DNA from: Tetrapyrgos nigripes
Taxonomy: Eukaryota > Basidiomycota > Agaricomycetes > Agaricales > Campanellaceae
Assembly (NCBI GenBank): GCA_013368315.1
Contig: JAACJM010000112.1
Location: 1-64,000 of the forward strand
Direction of reading: 5' to 3'
Length of the DNA: 64,000 nucleotides
Shown: in pieces, positions 1 through 11,400 of the stretch
How the letters are laid out: each line of letters opens with the position of its first letter
Position numbering within the stretch: position 1 is the first letter of the stretch
Program-made: the position numbers and the translations under genes
The notes under the pieces: generated by a model
Database searches by the model: none
Told to the model about the DNA's origin: nothing
What the model saw: only the letters and a program-made list of their open reading frames with translations

Positions 1-645
1 TTACCTTCGACTTCATATCCAAGAGCGCGTGAGACGAAGGAAATGTGGGCCACCGCTTCGCGTGGCAGTAACGAGGCCTAAGTTATATTAGGTATCATCA
101 GTAATGTTGCTGCTTTTCAAGTGAGTACCATCAGCAGCTTGCTGCGCGTTGAGATGATGGTTACGGAAGAGAGAGGGCAACACGTCAATGTGCCATGTGA
201 TGCGACGACAATTGCCGAAAACCGGAATGAACTGGGTGGAACGACATCGCATAGCCACAGATGCGCAACTGGTATTATAAGAACGGGTCCCTAAAGGGCT
301 TCGTAATCCGTTTTGCTTCTCGTCGTTCTACAGCCACCACAGAGGCAGAAAGCAGTGAGACCAACCAAGCTCATTCTCATTAAGACTAGGTACCAAAATC
401 AGGGCCTGCGGACGAGATTCATTCATGATGGTTTGCAGAAGCATTTCAGGATCAGATTGAAGAAGATCAGGTTATGATATAGATGGTGACATTAGGGTTT
501 GCTTCTCACTATACTTAAGGGATCAATCTGATTGTTTCGATGTACAACTTTGCGCGATTATTGAGGTATTTAAGTATCACTGTTGTGTCGAACAACCCAT
601 CAAAGTTTCTGTCTCTTACTACTATAAGCTCCACAGGTGCAGCTC
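1..645. other. No gene recognised; carries one dispersed repeat copy
   Basis: No open frame here resembles a known protein. Positions 44-78 hold a 35-bp sequence that recurs inverted at 29461-29495 with one mismatch. The stretch next to 646 is the presumed promoter and 5' leader of the DUF6533 gene. Confidence 0.5.
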
Positions 646-2326
646 ATGATCATCTCATCCACTCTCTTCAAGCATACCAAACTGAACTAGTAAGTTCAAA
701 ATAAAATAGTAACAATCTGTGTCTTAATCTTTTGCAATCTGCTAGTATTTTGAAGGTCTGTCAGCATTCAGTCAGCATAATTGATCTGAATTACAGTGGG
801 TCTAATATGTATATTTCAGTTGCATGTATCACTCTTATGGTGAGTTTTTCAATTCCTTGAATGGCTTGTAATGCTGTCAATTTTAAAATATATAACAGGT
901 CTACAACTATGCTCTTACATTTGGTAAATTTTGTTTATGCAATGTTCAAGGTTTAAACGTGACACAGATACTACCAGAGACTGAACTCCACTTTATATGG
1001 AGATCCTCGAATTCAAAATTGGGCAAAATCCTCTTCTTTTTCACTCGATACCTTGGTATACTGGGAATGATTTCAATGACATACAGTCAGTTCGATAATT
1101 GGATTGAATGTTATATATAACAGCAATAATGACTGAAAATATCCTTCCAGATAGTCAAGCACAATTTATATCTTTGGATAAATGCAAGAGCCTCAGTCAA
1201 ATCACCCTCTGTCAGTGATTTACTGCCTAAATCCAAACATATTTTCATTACAAAAGTAGATATCAATGTATCTGAATTCTACATTGCAGAGAGTAAGTTC
1301 ATACATGAGAAACCTACACTCATTGCTTACAGGATCCTTAAATTTATTTTCCTAGTTATTCTTGCACTCAGATTGTGGGCTATTTGGGGCAAATCCAAGA
1401 AGGTCACTGTGATCCTTGTTGGAGGTCTGATTATAGGACCAGTACTTGGGTTCTACTCCTTGGCAACAACGGGATATCTGAACAGTAAACCTGGTATGAT
1501 AGTTCATGTACTTCAAGATTTGAAGCTCTGCTCCTTAAAACTGATTGCTGCTTTCAGATCTGACTATTTATGATTCAGCTGGTTTTTGCCCATTCTTTTC
1601 AGGTGTTGGCTCAATAGTGCACCTTTTTGTTTATCTGGTGGTCTTTGAAGTTGGTGAGCAGTAATATTATAATGCTCAATTTTCTTTTTGAATCTAATTC
1701 TTGTGATTCCCGCTATAATAGTCATTTTTATGTTGACAACCTGGAAAGCTTTGCAAATGTCTCCATCACAACTTTGTAAGCCAACTTAGAGCAACAGCAC
1801 TGAATAGGCTCATTTTTGTTGCCTCAGGGAATAGAGGAGATATTAAAGTATCTGGATTTGTGGCTGCATTCTTTCGAGATGGTAATCATTTTTATCTGGA
1901 TAAATCCTACAATTATTTCTGACTACAGTCTATTTGCAAAAAAAAAAAAAAATAGGCCTGATGTATAATGTGCTCATTATTGGTGAGTATTCAAAAAAAT
2001 ACTTACTGCTTGATCTTATGACCTTGACTTCATTCAACAGCAAGTTCATGTCTAAACATTGCAGCAAGGGTGAGAGCACCTGAATATAAGGATATGAGTA
2101 CTTCGTAAGTGTTGTTAGTCAACTGTTGAAGAAAATCAGAACCTGAGACTATGATTTCCCCTTCAGTTTTCAGCTAATCATGCATTCACTTGGGACCTCC
2201 CATATGTTGTTGAAACTTCAGAGAGAAGCAGGAGTTTCTGTACCTTCTGAAACTCAGCTGGAGACTTTGAGATTTGCAACAGTTCACTCAGTCAGTTTGA
2301 CTGAGTCTGGCAATCTGAATGCATGA
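646..2326 (+). CDS. DUF6533-domain integral membrane protein
   Basis: This is a multi-exon gene of the basidiomycete DUF6533 family, multi-pass membrane proteins of unknown function. Exons read with confidence are 646-689, 797-839, 899-923, 978-1085 and the one from 1151; coding resumes near 1356, and the last exon ends at TGA 2324-2326. The spliced N-terminus reads NMYISVACITLMVYNYALTF followed by ETELHFIWRS and KLGKILFFFTRYLG. This is the family signature: TM1, then an acidic-IW motif, then a lysine before TM2. A later exon gives LALRLWAIWGKSKKV and a hydrophobic segment, matching the R-ALYGRS-like third helix of the family. The ATG at 646 is chosen because its phase alone joins exon 2 without a stop. 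Middle exons between 1200 and 2160 are short and not all resolved. No disabling mutation was seen. Confidence 0.72.
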
Positions 2327-2927
2327 AAATACTTATTGATTTTAAAATCTGTTACTGTCCATACTGATATGTAGTTACTTATGACATGCATGGCAGGGGC
2401 TGGTCTTCCCCAAGAAATAGTTGATAATTTGGATATAAGAGACTAATAATTACTACTTATTAAGTGGTTGCGATTACAAGGTAACTTGATAGCAATCAAA
2501 ATTTTCAACTTCACAATGTTTTTTCCTTAGTGCAAATCCAAAACAAAGCCAAAACTTGAAGTTGTTCTCCATGGAAAGCACCCACTCCTGGGGATCCTTC
2601 AGCTAATATTTTAAAAATATCCCCTACTAAAGTAGGTATACTTCTTGACTTCTCAGAGGAAACTAGTCTTATCAATTATGTGGACAGACCTTCAAATACT
2701 AACAGATTCAATCAGAAAATTAAGATACAAATCCAACTGACTTGATTTCAACTCTGCCCCTGTGAAAGTTATGATGGTAAGATTGAAGGCTGTTTGACTT
2801 GTACTCACTCACATCAGTGAAGTTATCTATCAAAGCTTTAAGATTGACCTTAAATAAACCTGTAATGTAGTGTCATCTTTTGTCAGCTATACTTATAACA
2901 GGTAAAGTGCCAGCTGTTGCTGGACAG
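2327..2927. other. AT-rich intergenic stretch, nothing recognised
   Basis: No coding sequence, RNA gene or repeat is recognised between the DUF6533 stop and the target-site duplication of the first retrotransposon. Confidence 0.4.
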
Positions 2928-2932
2928 CAAAC

Positions 2933-3325
2933 TGTCAGGGCGACTCCTGACACATGAGGCACTCACTCAACAACTGCAGGAGGAGATCCAAAGATATATC
3001 AATCAGAACTAGAAGATACAAGGCTGACATACTATGCACCTGCAGGAGGAGATCCAAAGAGAAAAACTCAAGGATACTCGCCTGCAGGGAAGGGGTATAT
3101 ATACTCGTATGAAGGCCTGGGAAAAGATCTGCAAAACTGTACAGTTGAAACAAAGTAATAGAAAGGTGGAATGATGAAAGATCAAAATGATGAATGATGA
3201 ATGATGGATGATGAAACGATGAAACTGGGGTAAACAAGTCAATGAAAGTCAATGAAGTCCAGATAAGACGAGAACAAACAAGTCCTAAAGGAGAAGGGAA
3301 GGAAAAAGGAAACTGTCCCCTTACA
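2933..3325 (-). repeat. 3' LTR of the chromovirus
   Basis: This 393-bp repeat has about 98 percent identity to 7567-7959. It starts TGTCAGGG and ends CCTTACA on the plus strand. Because the element is read on the minus strand, this is its 3' LTR. A G-rich tract immediately inside it (3326-3336, sense GGGGGGGTGA) is the probable polypurine tract. Confidence 0.93.
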
Positions 3326-6300
3326 TCACCCCCCCTACTAGATCTGTGGCGACCTCGACGCAGCACACCAGTTCCTGGAATGATCAGCTTGCAACACTTG
3401 CACCATTTTAACAGGATGCCTTGCATAGAAGTCTGCCACTGCCTTTGGAGCATGTACCAAGTCCTCTGCACACTCCCATGAGTCCTCTTGTGGTCCATAG
3501 CCTTTCCATCAGACAAGATACTGCAACTTTTTCCAACATCCATAACGACGACTATCCAAAATCTCTTCAACCTCAAACTCTTCTTCACTGTCAATAATTT
3601 CAGGGTCAGGAGGTGGGTCAGGTCTACAACCAGGGATAGGATCGTCAGTGTAGCAGTCAAGTTTGATGACAGGGAAGACTGGATGGAGGTGTTTCATGGA
3701 TGGGGGAAGTTTCAGCTTGTAGGCACCCTTGCTGACTTCTTGAAGAACAGTGTAAGGCCCAAGCCAACGATGACTGAGTTTCTTTGATGGACAGGTTGTG
3801 TTGATGTCAGAGCCATCCAACCAGACCTTGTCACCAGGCTTAAAGACAGGGGCAGGGGTATGGCAATGGTTATAGTATTGGGCATACTCTGACTTGGCCT
3901 TTGTGAGTGCTGCTTGTGCCTCTGTCCAACCTGACTTGAGCCGATCAACAAAGTCGTTAACGTTCTCCATTTCTGACCACCGTATGTGAGGCTCAAAACC
4001 CATACGAGGGTTTCGACCAGTGTCAATCATAAAGGGAGTTTGCTGAGTCAATGCATGGACCTTATTGTTGTAGGAGAACTCAGCAGTGGGCAGTAGCTCA
4101 TCCCAATTGTCCTGGCGTTGACTCACCCACTGACGCAGGTAACCTTCCAGCTCTTGATTGACACGTTTGGTCTGCCCATCTGTCTGTGGGTGGTAGGCTG
4201 TAGAAAGTTCCTGTTTGACACCAGCCATCTTACAGAGTTCCTTCATGAAGTCTGCAACAAACTGTGGGCCACAGTCGGAGCGTGCTGATCTGGGCATTTA
4301 ATGGTGCTTCCATACTTCCCTGAAGTAGATACGTGCAGCTCCTTCAGCAGTAACTGTTGTATGAGTCGGAAGGAAGTGACCTCTCTTACCCAACATGTCT
4401 ACAACCACCATGACTGCGTTGTACCCATGAGCTTCTGGTAGTTCGACAATGAAGTCAACTGACACTGACTGCCATGGCTCGGTGGGAGTCTCAGAAGGGA
4501 TGAGCTCTCCAATGGGGAGGTGACGACGAGTCTTGGTTCACATACACAGATCACAAGTCTTGGTATACAGCCCAATGTACTGAGACATCTGGGGCCACCA
4601 GTAGTTCCTTGAGACAAGTTCAAGGGTTTTGAACTGTCCAGGGTGACCAGTGACCTTGGTGTCATGGTGTTGGGATACTATGCGACGGCAGAGGTCATGG
4701 GAAGGGGGAACATAGATCTTGCCCCAGAAATACAGCCCATTCCGCACTGTGAATAGAGCAAGTGTGGGACTTGTGTAAGGCTTGCACAGCACACATGACT
4801 TGTTCCTCTAGCTCGTTTTCACGAACAGCAAAACGGACGTCTCTCATGATCTCGACTTCTTCACCAGTCAAATCAATTGCAGTAGTGACAGCAGTGATTG
4901 AGAACATCTCTGGCTTGAGTAGCACAATGTCTGAATTGTCATTGGCACCAGTACCATGATCAGGTCAGCAGGACAATGCATCAGGCTTGCCCATAGTGCA
5001 GCCAGGGCGATGGTGTAACTGGAAGTCAAAACAAGAGAGGTACGTTGATTGAGCTTTTTTTGCAGTTTGGAAGTACTCCAGGTTTTTATGGCCTGTCCAG
5101 ATTTCCACATGAAAACATCCTCCTTCAAGGAAGTGTCTCCATTCCTTGAGGGCTTGGATGATGGCTAGCATTTCCTTATCATGGATCTCATAGTTGTGTT
5201 CAACAGCATTAAGACTCTTGGAGTAGAAGGAAATGGGGTGCCACTTGTCATCATCTGGAGACTGCTGGGATAAAACTGCTCCCGTAGCATAGTCAGAGCT
5301 ATCTGACTCCAAGCAATATGGTCGAGAGTCGTCGGGCATGGTGATTAGGGACTTTATGATGTTGAAGGTATCCTGAGCATCCTTAGACCAATCAAACTTG
5401 ATGTCTTTTTGGGTCAGTTTGAACAGCAGTCGTGCATGATGAGAGAAGTCCTGGATAAACCGACAGTAGAAGTTGGTGAATCCAAGGAAGGAGGAGACCT
5501 CTCTCTTGCTTTGGGGTACAGGCCACTCTGCAATGCCAGACACCTTGACAGGGTCCATTTCAACGTGATTATGGGAGATGATGACACCAAGGTACTCAAT
5601 GCGAGTCTTCTCAAACTCATATTTGTCTGCTCTAAGGTACAGCTTGTGTTGCTGCAACTGGTCTAGGACTAGACAAGTCACATGACGATGCTCCTCAACA
5701 GTCTTGGTGTAAATCAAGATGTTGTCGAGATAGATAGATACAACACCCTCCATGATGAGATCATAGAGAATATCATTCATCATCGTCTGGAAGGTCACAG
5801 GGCTGTTGGTGAGACTGAAGAACATGACAAGGGGTTCGAAGAGACCACGGTTGGTGCGAAAAGCTGCCTTCCATTTGTCGCCTTCATGAATCCAGATGTT
5901 GTTGAAACCCCAGCATACATCCAATTTAGTGAAGTATCATGCACCTTTGAGGTTATTAACAAGTTCGTTAATCAGGGGCAATGGATAACGGTTCTTAATC
6001 GTCATCTCATTTAGCACACAATAGTCTTGGATGAGTTGGAGGTTTCCATCCTTCTTCTTTACGAAGAAGACTGGGGACACCATAGGGGATTTAGAGGGAC
6101 GAATGCGACCGGTAGACAGATTCTCTGTGAGGAACTCATCAAGGGCCTTTTGTTCATTAGGAGTGAGTGGGTAGACCTTGCAATTGGCAGGTTTAGAGTC
6201 AGGGACTAACTCTACTGCATGGTCCCATGGTTTGCGGTCTGGCTTCTGCAATCTCCTGCCAGTCATCGACAGACATATCCACGACGCGAACATGTTCACG

Positions 6301-6344
6301 TTGGCGGTCTGGACATGCTGCAGAGAAGTGACCAGTTTTGCCAC
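3326..6344 (-). pseudogene. Chromovirus pol (RT, RNase H, integrase, chromodomain), degenerate
   Basis: Minus-strand pol remnants run from about 6344 down to about 3370. RT starts near 6200 with [16 protein letters not shown] at 5937-5939 splits it, and RT continues with the first catalytic Asp in LDVCWGFNN. The RT box reads YLDN instead of YxDD. RNase H (about 5320-4970) has WTGHKNL where the family has W/YTDHKNL. The integrase zinc domain ends with CDLCM and is followed by a TGA. The integrase core has SDCGPQF, and GQTKRVN in place of GQTERVN, so the Glu of D,D-35-E is Lys. The C-terminus reads EEFEVEEILDSRRYG, then a TGA at 3509-3511, then WKGYGPQEDSW. That is a chromodomain split by a stop. 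At least four nonsense codons are present and most are TGA. Confidence 0.88.
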
Positions 6345-7369
6345 ATGTGTAGCAGGTGCAGCAGGCTAGGAACCTCTGCCTCGAAGCATCGACTTCCATG
6401 GGAATGCCTTGGGGAAGGGGAGCTTGGGCAGGGGCTGGCACACAAGGGGCAGGAATGGGGGCAGCAGCAGGGGTAGGGAACTGGATTGGGAAAAGGGAAC
6501 GACCCTGAGGCTGAGCACGAGAGGGGAAAGTAGGCTTGGGTGGACCAGGGTGCACACTTCTTTGAGCACCATGGAAGATCGCATCTTCCCATTCATGTTT
6601 ATCAAACCAAGCCGCAACGTCCCATTCCTGTGGACGAGCCTCTGCCTCTGCAACCTTCTTCTCTAAAGCAGGCCACAGTCCACATCAGAATTTGAGGACC
6701 ACTGTCTGACCAACATGTTTTGCGTCCTCAAGTCAGGCCTTGATGGTAGGTGCAGTAGGGTTTGTGGAGTAGAGGATGGGTTCAACGTTAAGGCCAGCCA
6801 TGGTGATGAGAGCATGGAAGTTGTTGACGTATTCATCAACAGAAGCTGTGCCCTGGAAGTAGGAGACACCCTCTAGGGTGAGACTAGCCTGAGTTCGTTC
6901 GTCTTCTGGCATGAACTCCCTAATGAACTCTTTTTCAAACTCTTCCCAGGTATCAAAACAGGAGGAGCCATAGAGGTGGTCATGGTCGATGAGGCTTTGG
7001 CGGTAGGTGGCAGCACGAACTGTCTGGAAGTAAGGCAACGCCCACATGATCTTGGCAATGTCCATCTTGGAAACGAACTGTGCTGGCATAAATGATTGCA
7101 CTAGTCCACCAGACTTGGCCATTAGAATGTTGACTGTCAAAGATGCCAGGCAGGGATGCCTTAGCATGTGAAGCTCCAGAAGAGTGATGAGAGGGAGGGG
7201 TAGAAGACAAAGCAGAGGATGGGGGTCGAGTGGGGTGTTGTGATGGGGGTTGAGTAGGTGGAGGGGGATTTCGGCCTTGGAGGGCGGCGAGGATCTCAGC
7301 GAGTTGCTCACTCTGACTCTGGGAAGCCTGCTCAAGATGGTCCAGATGAGCGTCGAAAGCTTCAGACAT
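6199..7369 (-). pseudogene. Chromovirus gag with CCHC zinc knuckle, frameshifted
   Basis: The gag N-terminus begins at the ATG at 7367-7369 (MSEAFDAHLDHLEQ), followed by a coiled segment and a Pro-rich stretch. The frame shifts near 7130-7145, and the capsid-like part continues (SFMPAQFVSKMDIAKIMWAL, then FDTWEEFEKEF). A further break lies near 6735. The nucleocapsid region carries [18 protein letters not shown], containing a C-x2-C-x4-H-x4-C knuckle at about 6310-6350. This is the normal gag layout for Ty3/gypsy. The breaks mean no complete Gag can be made. Confidence 0.8.
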
Positions 7370-7554
7370 CGTGGGGGACCCAGGTAATGAGGCAGAAGAA
7401 ACAGAGGGTGGAGAGAACTGAGGAGTGGAGGAGGAGTCTTGGGGAACTGTAGGAGGAGGAGCAAGAGCAGTGTGAGCACTATCAGAGTTGCTCTCACTGG
7501 TATCTGGAGCTCAGAAAGAAATGGTTGCCAAAGACGACTAGTCCACTTGATGAG

Positions 7555-7564
7555 GAGTTTTTCT
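7555..7564 (-). promoter_or_regulatory. Putative self-priming primer-binding site of the chromovirus
   Basis: In the sense direction the bases just after the 5' LTR are GT and then AGAAAAACTC. The latter is the exact reverse complement of GAGTTTTTCT inside the same LTR (7703 down to 7694). That LTR site lies about 27-34 nt downstream of TATATATA (7730-7737, minus strand), where transcription should start. Self-priming by the 5' end of the transcript is established for Tf1 and sushi-like chromoviruses. No tRNA CCA-type site is seen next to this LTR. The assignment here is inference. Confidence 0.6.
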
Positions 7565-7566
7565 AC

Positions 7567-7959
7567 TGTCAGGGCAACTCCTGGCACATGAGGCACTCAC
7601 TCAACAACTGCAGGAGGAGATCCAAAGATATATAAATCAGAACTAGAAGATACAAGGCTGACATACTATGCACCTGCAGGAGGAGATCCAAAGAGAAAAA
7701 CTCAAGGATACTCGCCTGCAGGGAAGGGGTATATATACTCGTATGAAGGCCTGGGAAAAGATCTGCAAAACTGTACAGTTGAAACAAAGTAATAGAAAGG
7801 TGGAATGATGAAAGATCAAAATGATGAACGATGAATGATGGATGATGAAATGATGAAACCGGGGTAAACAAGTCAATGAAAGTCAATGAAGTCCAGATAA
7901 GACGAGAACAAACAAGTCCTGAAGGAGAAGGGAAGGAAAAAGAAAACTGTCCCCTTACA
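7567..7959 (-). repeat. 5' LTR of the chromovirus
   Basis: This is the second 393-bp LTR copy. In element sense it carries TATATATA at 7737-7730 and a predicted transcript start near 7703. That would give about 256 nt of U3 and about 137 nt of R plus U5. Confidence 0.93.
7730..7737 (-). promoter_or_regulatory. TATA box in the chromovirus 5' LTR
   Basis: TATATATA in the minus-strand sense sits about 30 nt before the proposed transcript start at 7703. The same motif is kept in the other LTR. Confidence 0.55.
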
Positions 7960-7964
7960 CAAAC

Positions 7965-8283
7965 CAAAGGCTGATTAGAACCTGAGAACCTCAAGTACAT
8001 ATATATAGATACATGCCAAGTGGTCCCTTCAGGACCCAGGGGCCAGCGGGTGGCATTGCGCAGTCACAATATCAAAGATATAGTGCCAGTAGACATACCC
8101 AGATGTCACTGCAATTAAGTGCGACTGGAACCTGAGCAGCAGATGCTATAAAACTTTTGTAAAAGTACTGACAACTTGTTGCCTACATATATCTTCACTG
8201 TAACATAGCCCTATACTGCTCCTTTGTCCTCGTATATGGATCAGTGCTCTCAGATAATGTCAATACATTGTGCTCTCCATTGC
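7965..8283. other. Host DNA between the two retrotransposons, possible promoter
   Basis: This 319-bp strip of host sequence lies between the chromovirus target duplication and the second element. It contains TATAAAA near 8148, then a pyrimidine-rich tract and an ATG at 8236. It may be the promoter and 5' end of the gene whose remainder lies beyond 14937. I could not join the frames across the insertion. Confidence 0.35.
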
Positions 8284-8445
8284 TGGAGACGGCCAAGGGG
8301 AAACTGGCTAGCAAGGGATCCCAACGCAAAGTTGTGTCGTGGTCTTATTCTGTCTCTCGCTAACTACTACAACCTGTATCTATGTAGAAGCTCTTGCCAA
8401 ACATGTACAAACAACCAGCTCCTAATCCCCTCTCTCCCTACTCCA
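8284..8445 (-). repeat. 3' LTR of the young Ty3/gypsy element
   Basis: This 162-bp LTR is identical to 14775-14936 except for two T-for-C changes near 8333-8336, both at CpG positions in the other copy. A purine tract just inside it (sense GGAGGGGGCACA, 8457-8446) is the likely polypurine tract. Confidence 0.93.
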
Positions 8446-8498
8446 TGTGCCCCCTCCGAACATAGCGATGTCCTCGTCGCCGTCTAAAGACCGTATTG

Positions 8499-11400
8499 CT
8501 AACCGTTGCTAAGAAATGAAGTCTCGCCCACTAAATCCGCCCAATCTACAACGCTATTGCACCCGGCCATCAATCCGTTAGTTGCCGTCAAAGCTTCCAC
8601 GCTGTCGTTGACAGCCTTGGGAACATTTTCCCTCTCCAACTCTTCTTCAAAAACCTTCTGCTCTTCAAACAGCTTCGTTCCCTCCCTCGCCTCAAATGCT
8701 CTTAATCTTTGTGAACTGAAGAGTCCGTCAATTGGTGTTCCATCCAACATTTCTAGCCTGTATGAATTGGCTACTCTGTCTGCAACCCACCGTGGCCTTG
8801 ACCATTTGGGTACAATTTTGCGCTCGGTTTTGAAGGTATAGTCTAGATCGCTTTGGTAGACTTGGACAAGCTGACCTTTTCGGAATGCCGTCTCCCTAGG
8901 GAAGTGCTTGGTTACGCACTTGTCAAACGCACTCTTCTGTTTTTCTGCATGACGCATGGTAGCGTTGTATCTGTCCAGGCGCTGTTGCGCAACGTAAGCC
9001 ATTTGCCGCTCTACATCCTCCGGGTGCAGCACTGATGAACTCTCCTCAACGGGTGTAGGCTTTGTATTCACCACCAACCCCAGCAGCAGTTCCTTTGGCG
9101 AGAATTGGAGAGACTTAAGGATACGATGGTTGAGATGCCAGAGGGCCTCGTCTAGATGCTCTGGCCAGGTGTTAGATAAATCCTTCGCATTAACGTCGTC
9201 ATACTCGTCCTCTCCTAACCCTGGAGCGCAAAGCCGTTTCAAAACTCCGAGCAGCAGCTTATTGGCTCCCTCCACCAGGCCATTGATCCAAGGTGAGTAT
9301 GCCGCAACAGCGTTCGTTTTTACCCCATAATGCTGACAGTAATCTCGCACCTCCTCACAGTTAAAGTGAGACCTGCCATCGCTCTGGAAGACTTCAGGTG
9401 GAATGTATCCGTTGAAGAGCCTTCCCAGACCATCCACAGTCGTTTTCCCGCTCCCTTTAACCTTGTACTTGAAAGCCCAGATATGACATGAGTATGAGTC
9501 AACGTATACACCTAATGTTGTGTAACCCCCTTTTCCTTTAGGCATGGCGAGGTAGTCCCCTACTAACAACTTGAAGGGATGCCGGTGTGTTACAGGTATG
9601 AGTAGGGAATGTAGGTGGGTCTGTCCAAAGTTTTTGCACTTCCCACACTTGCTGATAGCTTTCAATATTGACTCGTCCAGGTTGGGGCTCCAGATCGTGT
9701 CCAGCAGCTTCAACTTCACTGTATCTTGCCCGAAATGTCCTGCCTCCGCATGCTCCACCTCCACTAGCTTCACAGCCTCCGTCCTTGATATACATTCCAC
9801 CTTGGACCTCGCCCGCACACCTGTGACACCTCGCAAACGCCATAATTTCCCCTCCTCAATAACATAGCCTTCTGCATGGTGTTTAGCCCGTTGTTGTTGC
9901 TTTATGTGCATTCCACTTGTCAAGCCTTCCAGCGAATCAATGACCTCCAAAAGGATAGGCTCGTCAATGAAACGTTTGCGCAACGCCTTCACTCCCTCAT
10001 CTACTGCAACGTGCATCACATCCTGCACCAGGCCATGTGCACATTCCCAGTCCTCGCTAACCATCCACTCGCTTCCATCACCCAGTATCCTTGGCTTCTC
10101 TTCCCACATACGACTTAGTCCATCTGCGACTACATTCTTCTTCCCAGGTATGTGTCTGACCTCAATGATATTATGGGCTATGATACTGTCTCGCCATTGT
10201 GCATGGGTGGCATTGAGGTTGGGGTTCATGATGACATCACGGAGTGCCTGGCAATCTGTCTCTATTTCCACTGGTGACCCCCAGATTGTGTCCGAAAACT
10301 TGTCCAACCCACATTTCAGAGCCGCGAACTCCAAGAGAAATGGTTTGTACTTCTCCTCTGTTTTGGAAGTTCGTTTTGACATAAAGGCGATAGGATGGGC
10401 CTTCCACACAGTGTGACCATTGGGGAGAACAGTCTCAAAGCGTTGGGAGAGTACCGCTGCAAATCCTTCCTTGCAGCCGTCTGAGGTGATGATGAAGGGT
10501 GTTCCATCAAATTTAGGGCACTTCAAGACCGGTTTTGAGGTAAGTAGTTCCTTCAATTTGATGAAGGCCCTGGTGTGCTCATCCGTCCACAGCCCAGCTA
10601 ACTTGTGTTTTCGCTTCACCGCCCGGTATGTGGTTTTAGAACATGGGTTGGGTAATGGGACGTTAACCAAGTCTCGTAGGGGCCTCTCCTCCTTGGCGTA
10701 TCCTTTAATAAGATCTCGGAAGTGGCTGGTTAACCCTAGGAACGACTCTAGGTTGAGAGCATCCTCCGGTTGAGGCCAGTCAACTATAGCTGTTAACTTG
10801 GTCAAGTCCGGCATAACTCCCTCTGGCCCAACACAAGCACCTGCAAAAACACCTTCCTTCATGAAGAAGCTGGACTTTGATGCCAAGAGGGACAATTTCT
10901 TATCCCTCACCCTATCCAGTAGTCGAGTAAGTTTTCCCATCATTTCACCAAAGGTATCGGCTGCTGATGCTCCATCGTCCACAAATAGCTCCAAGACCCC
11001 GTCTGCGATGAGGTCGCTCAGGAGGTCTGCCGTCATTTGAGCAAATGTCGAAGGTGCGCCCGTTAGTCCAAATGGCATTCGTCTGTACCAAAAGTAACCC
11101 CTTCCTTCCACATAAAAGCATGTATACGGCCGGGACTCTGGGGCTACTTCACATGCGTAGAAGCCCGAGGCAAAATCGAAGAGGTACAGGTAGCGATGGC
11201 CACTCACACGTTGCTGTTTAGGTCTGATATTGCCTTGAGGCATAGGTGCGACTTTTGTTACTTTGTTGATGGTATCGAAATTTTGACAGACTCTCCATTT
11301 TTGGGCAGGTGGTGCATCAAGCTTGTCAATGGCTGTTATGGGTCGAGGTGGAAGTTGGAAGGCTGGCGCTAACCCTGCGAGCACGTGTTGGTCATTGAGA

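Larger units (their letters stand above)
2928..7964 (-). mobile_element. Decayed Ty3/gypsy chromovirus with target-site duplication
   Basis: This is a complete but dead LTR retrotransposon read on the minus strand. Two 393-bp LTRs (2933-3325 and 7567-7959) both begin TG and end CA. They are flanked by the same 5-bp target duplication, CAAAC, at 2928-2932 and 7960-7964. Internal order in the sense direction is gag with a CCHC knuckle, RT, RNase H, integrase and C-terminal chromodomain, which is the Ty3/gypsy chromovirus order. I count 8 differences between the LTRs (about 2 percent), 7 of them transitions. The coding part has several in-frame stops, at least one gag frameshift, and substitutions at the RT, RNase H and integrase active sites. 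It must be an inactive copy. Related active copies elsewhere in the genome are likely but cannot be seen here. Confidence 0.93.

Noticed and set aside
2935..3660. Long minus-strand frames over the two LTRs (also 7569-8000)
   Set aside because: They are nearly identical in both LTRs, are low-complexity, and cross the LTR into the pol end out of frame. They are chance open frames of the repeat.
3242..3787. Plus-strand frames opposite the chromovirus pol
   Set aside because: They are shadows of the minus-strand chromodomain and integrase coding sequence.
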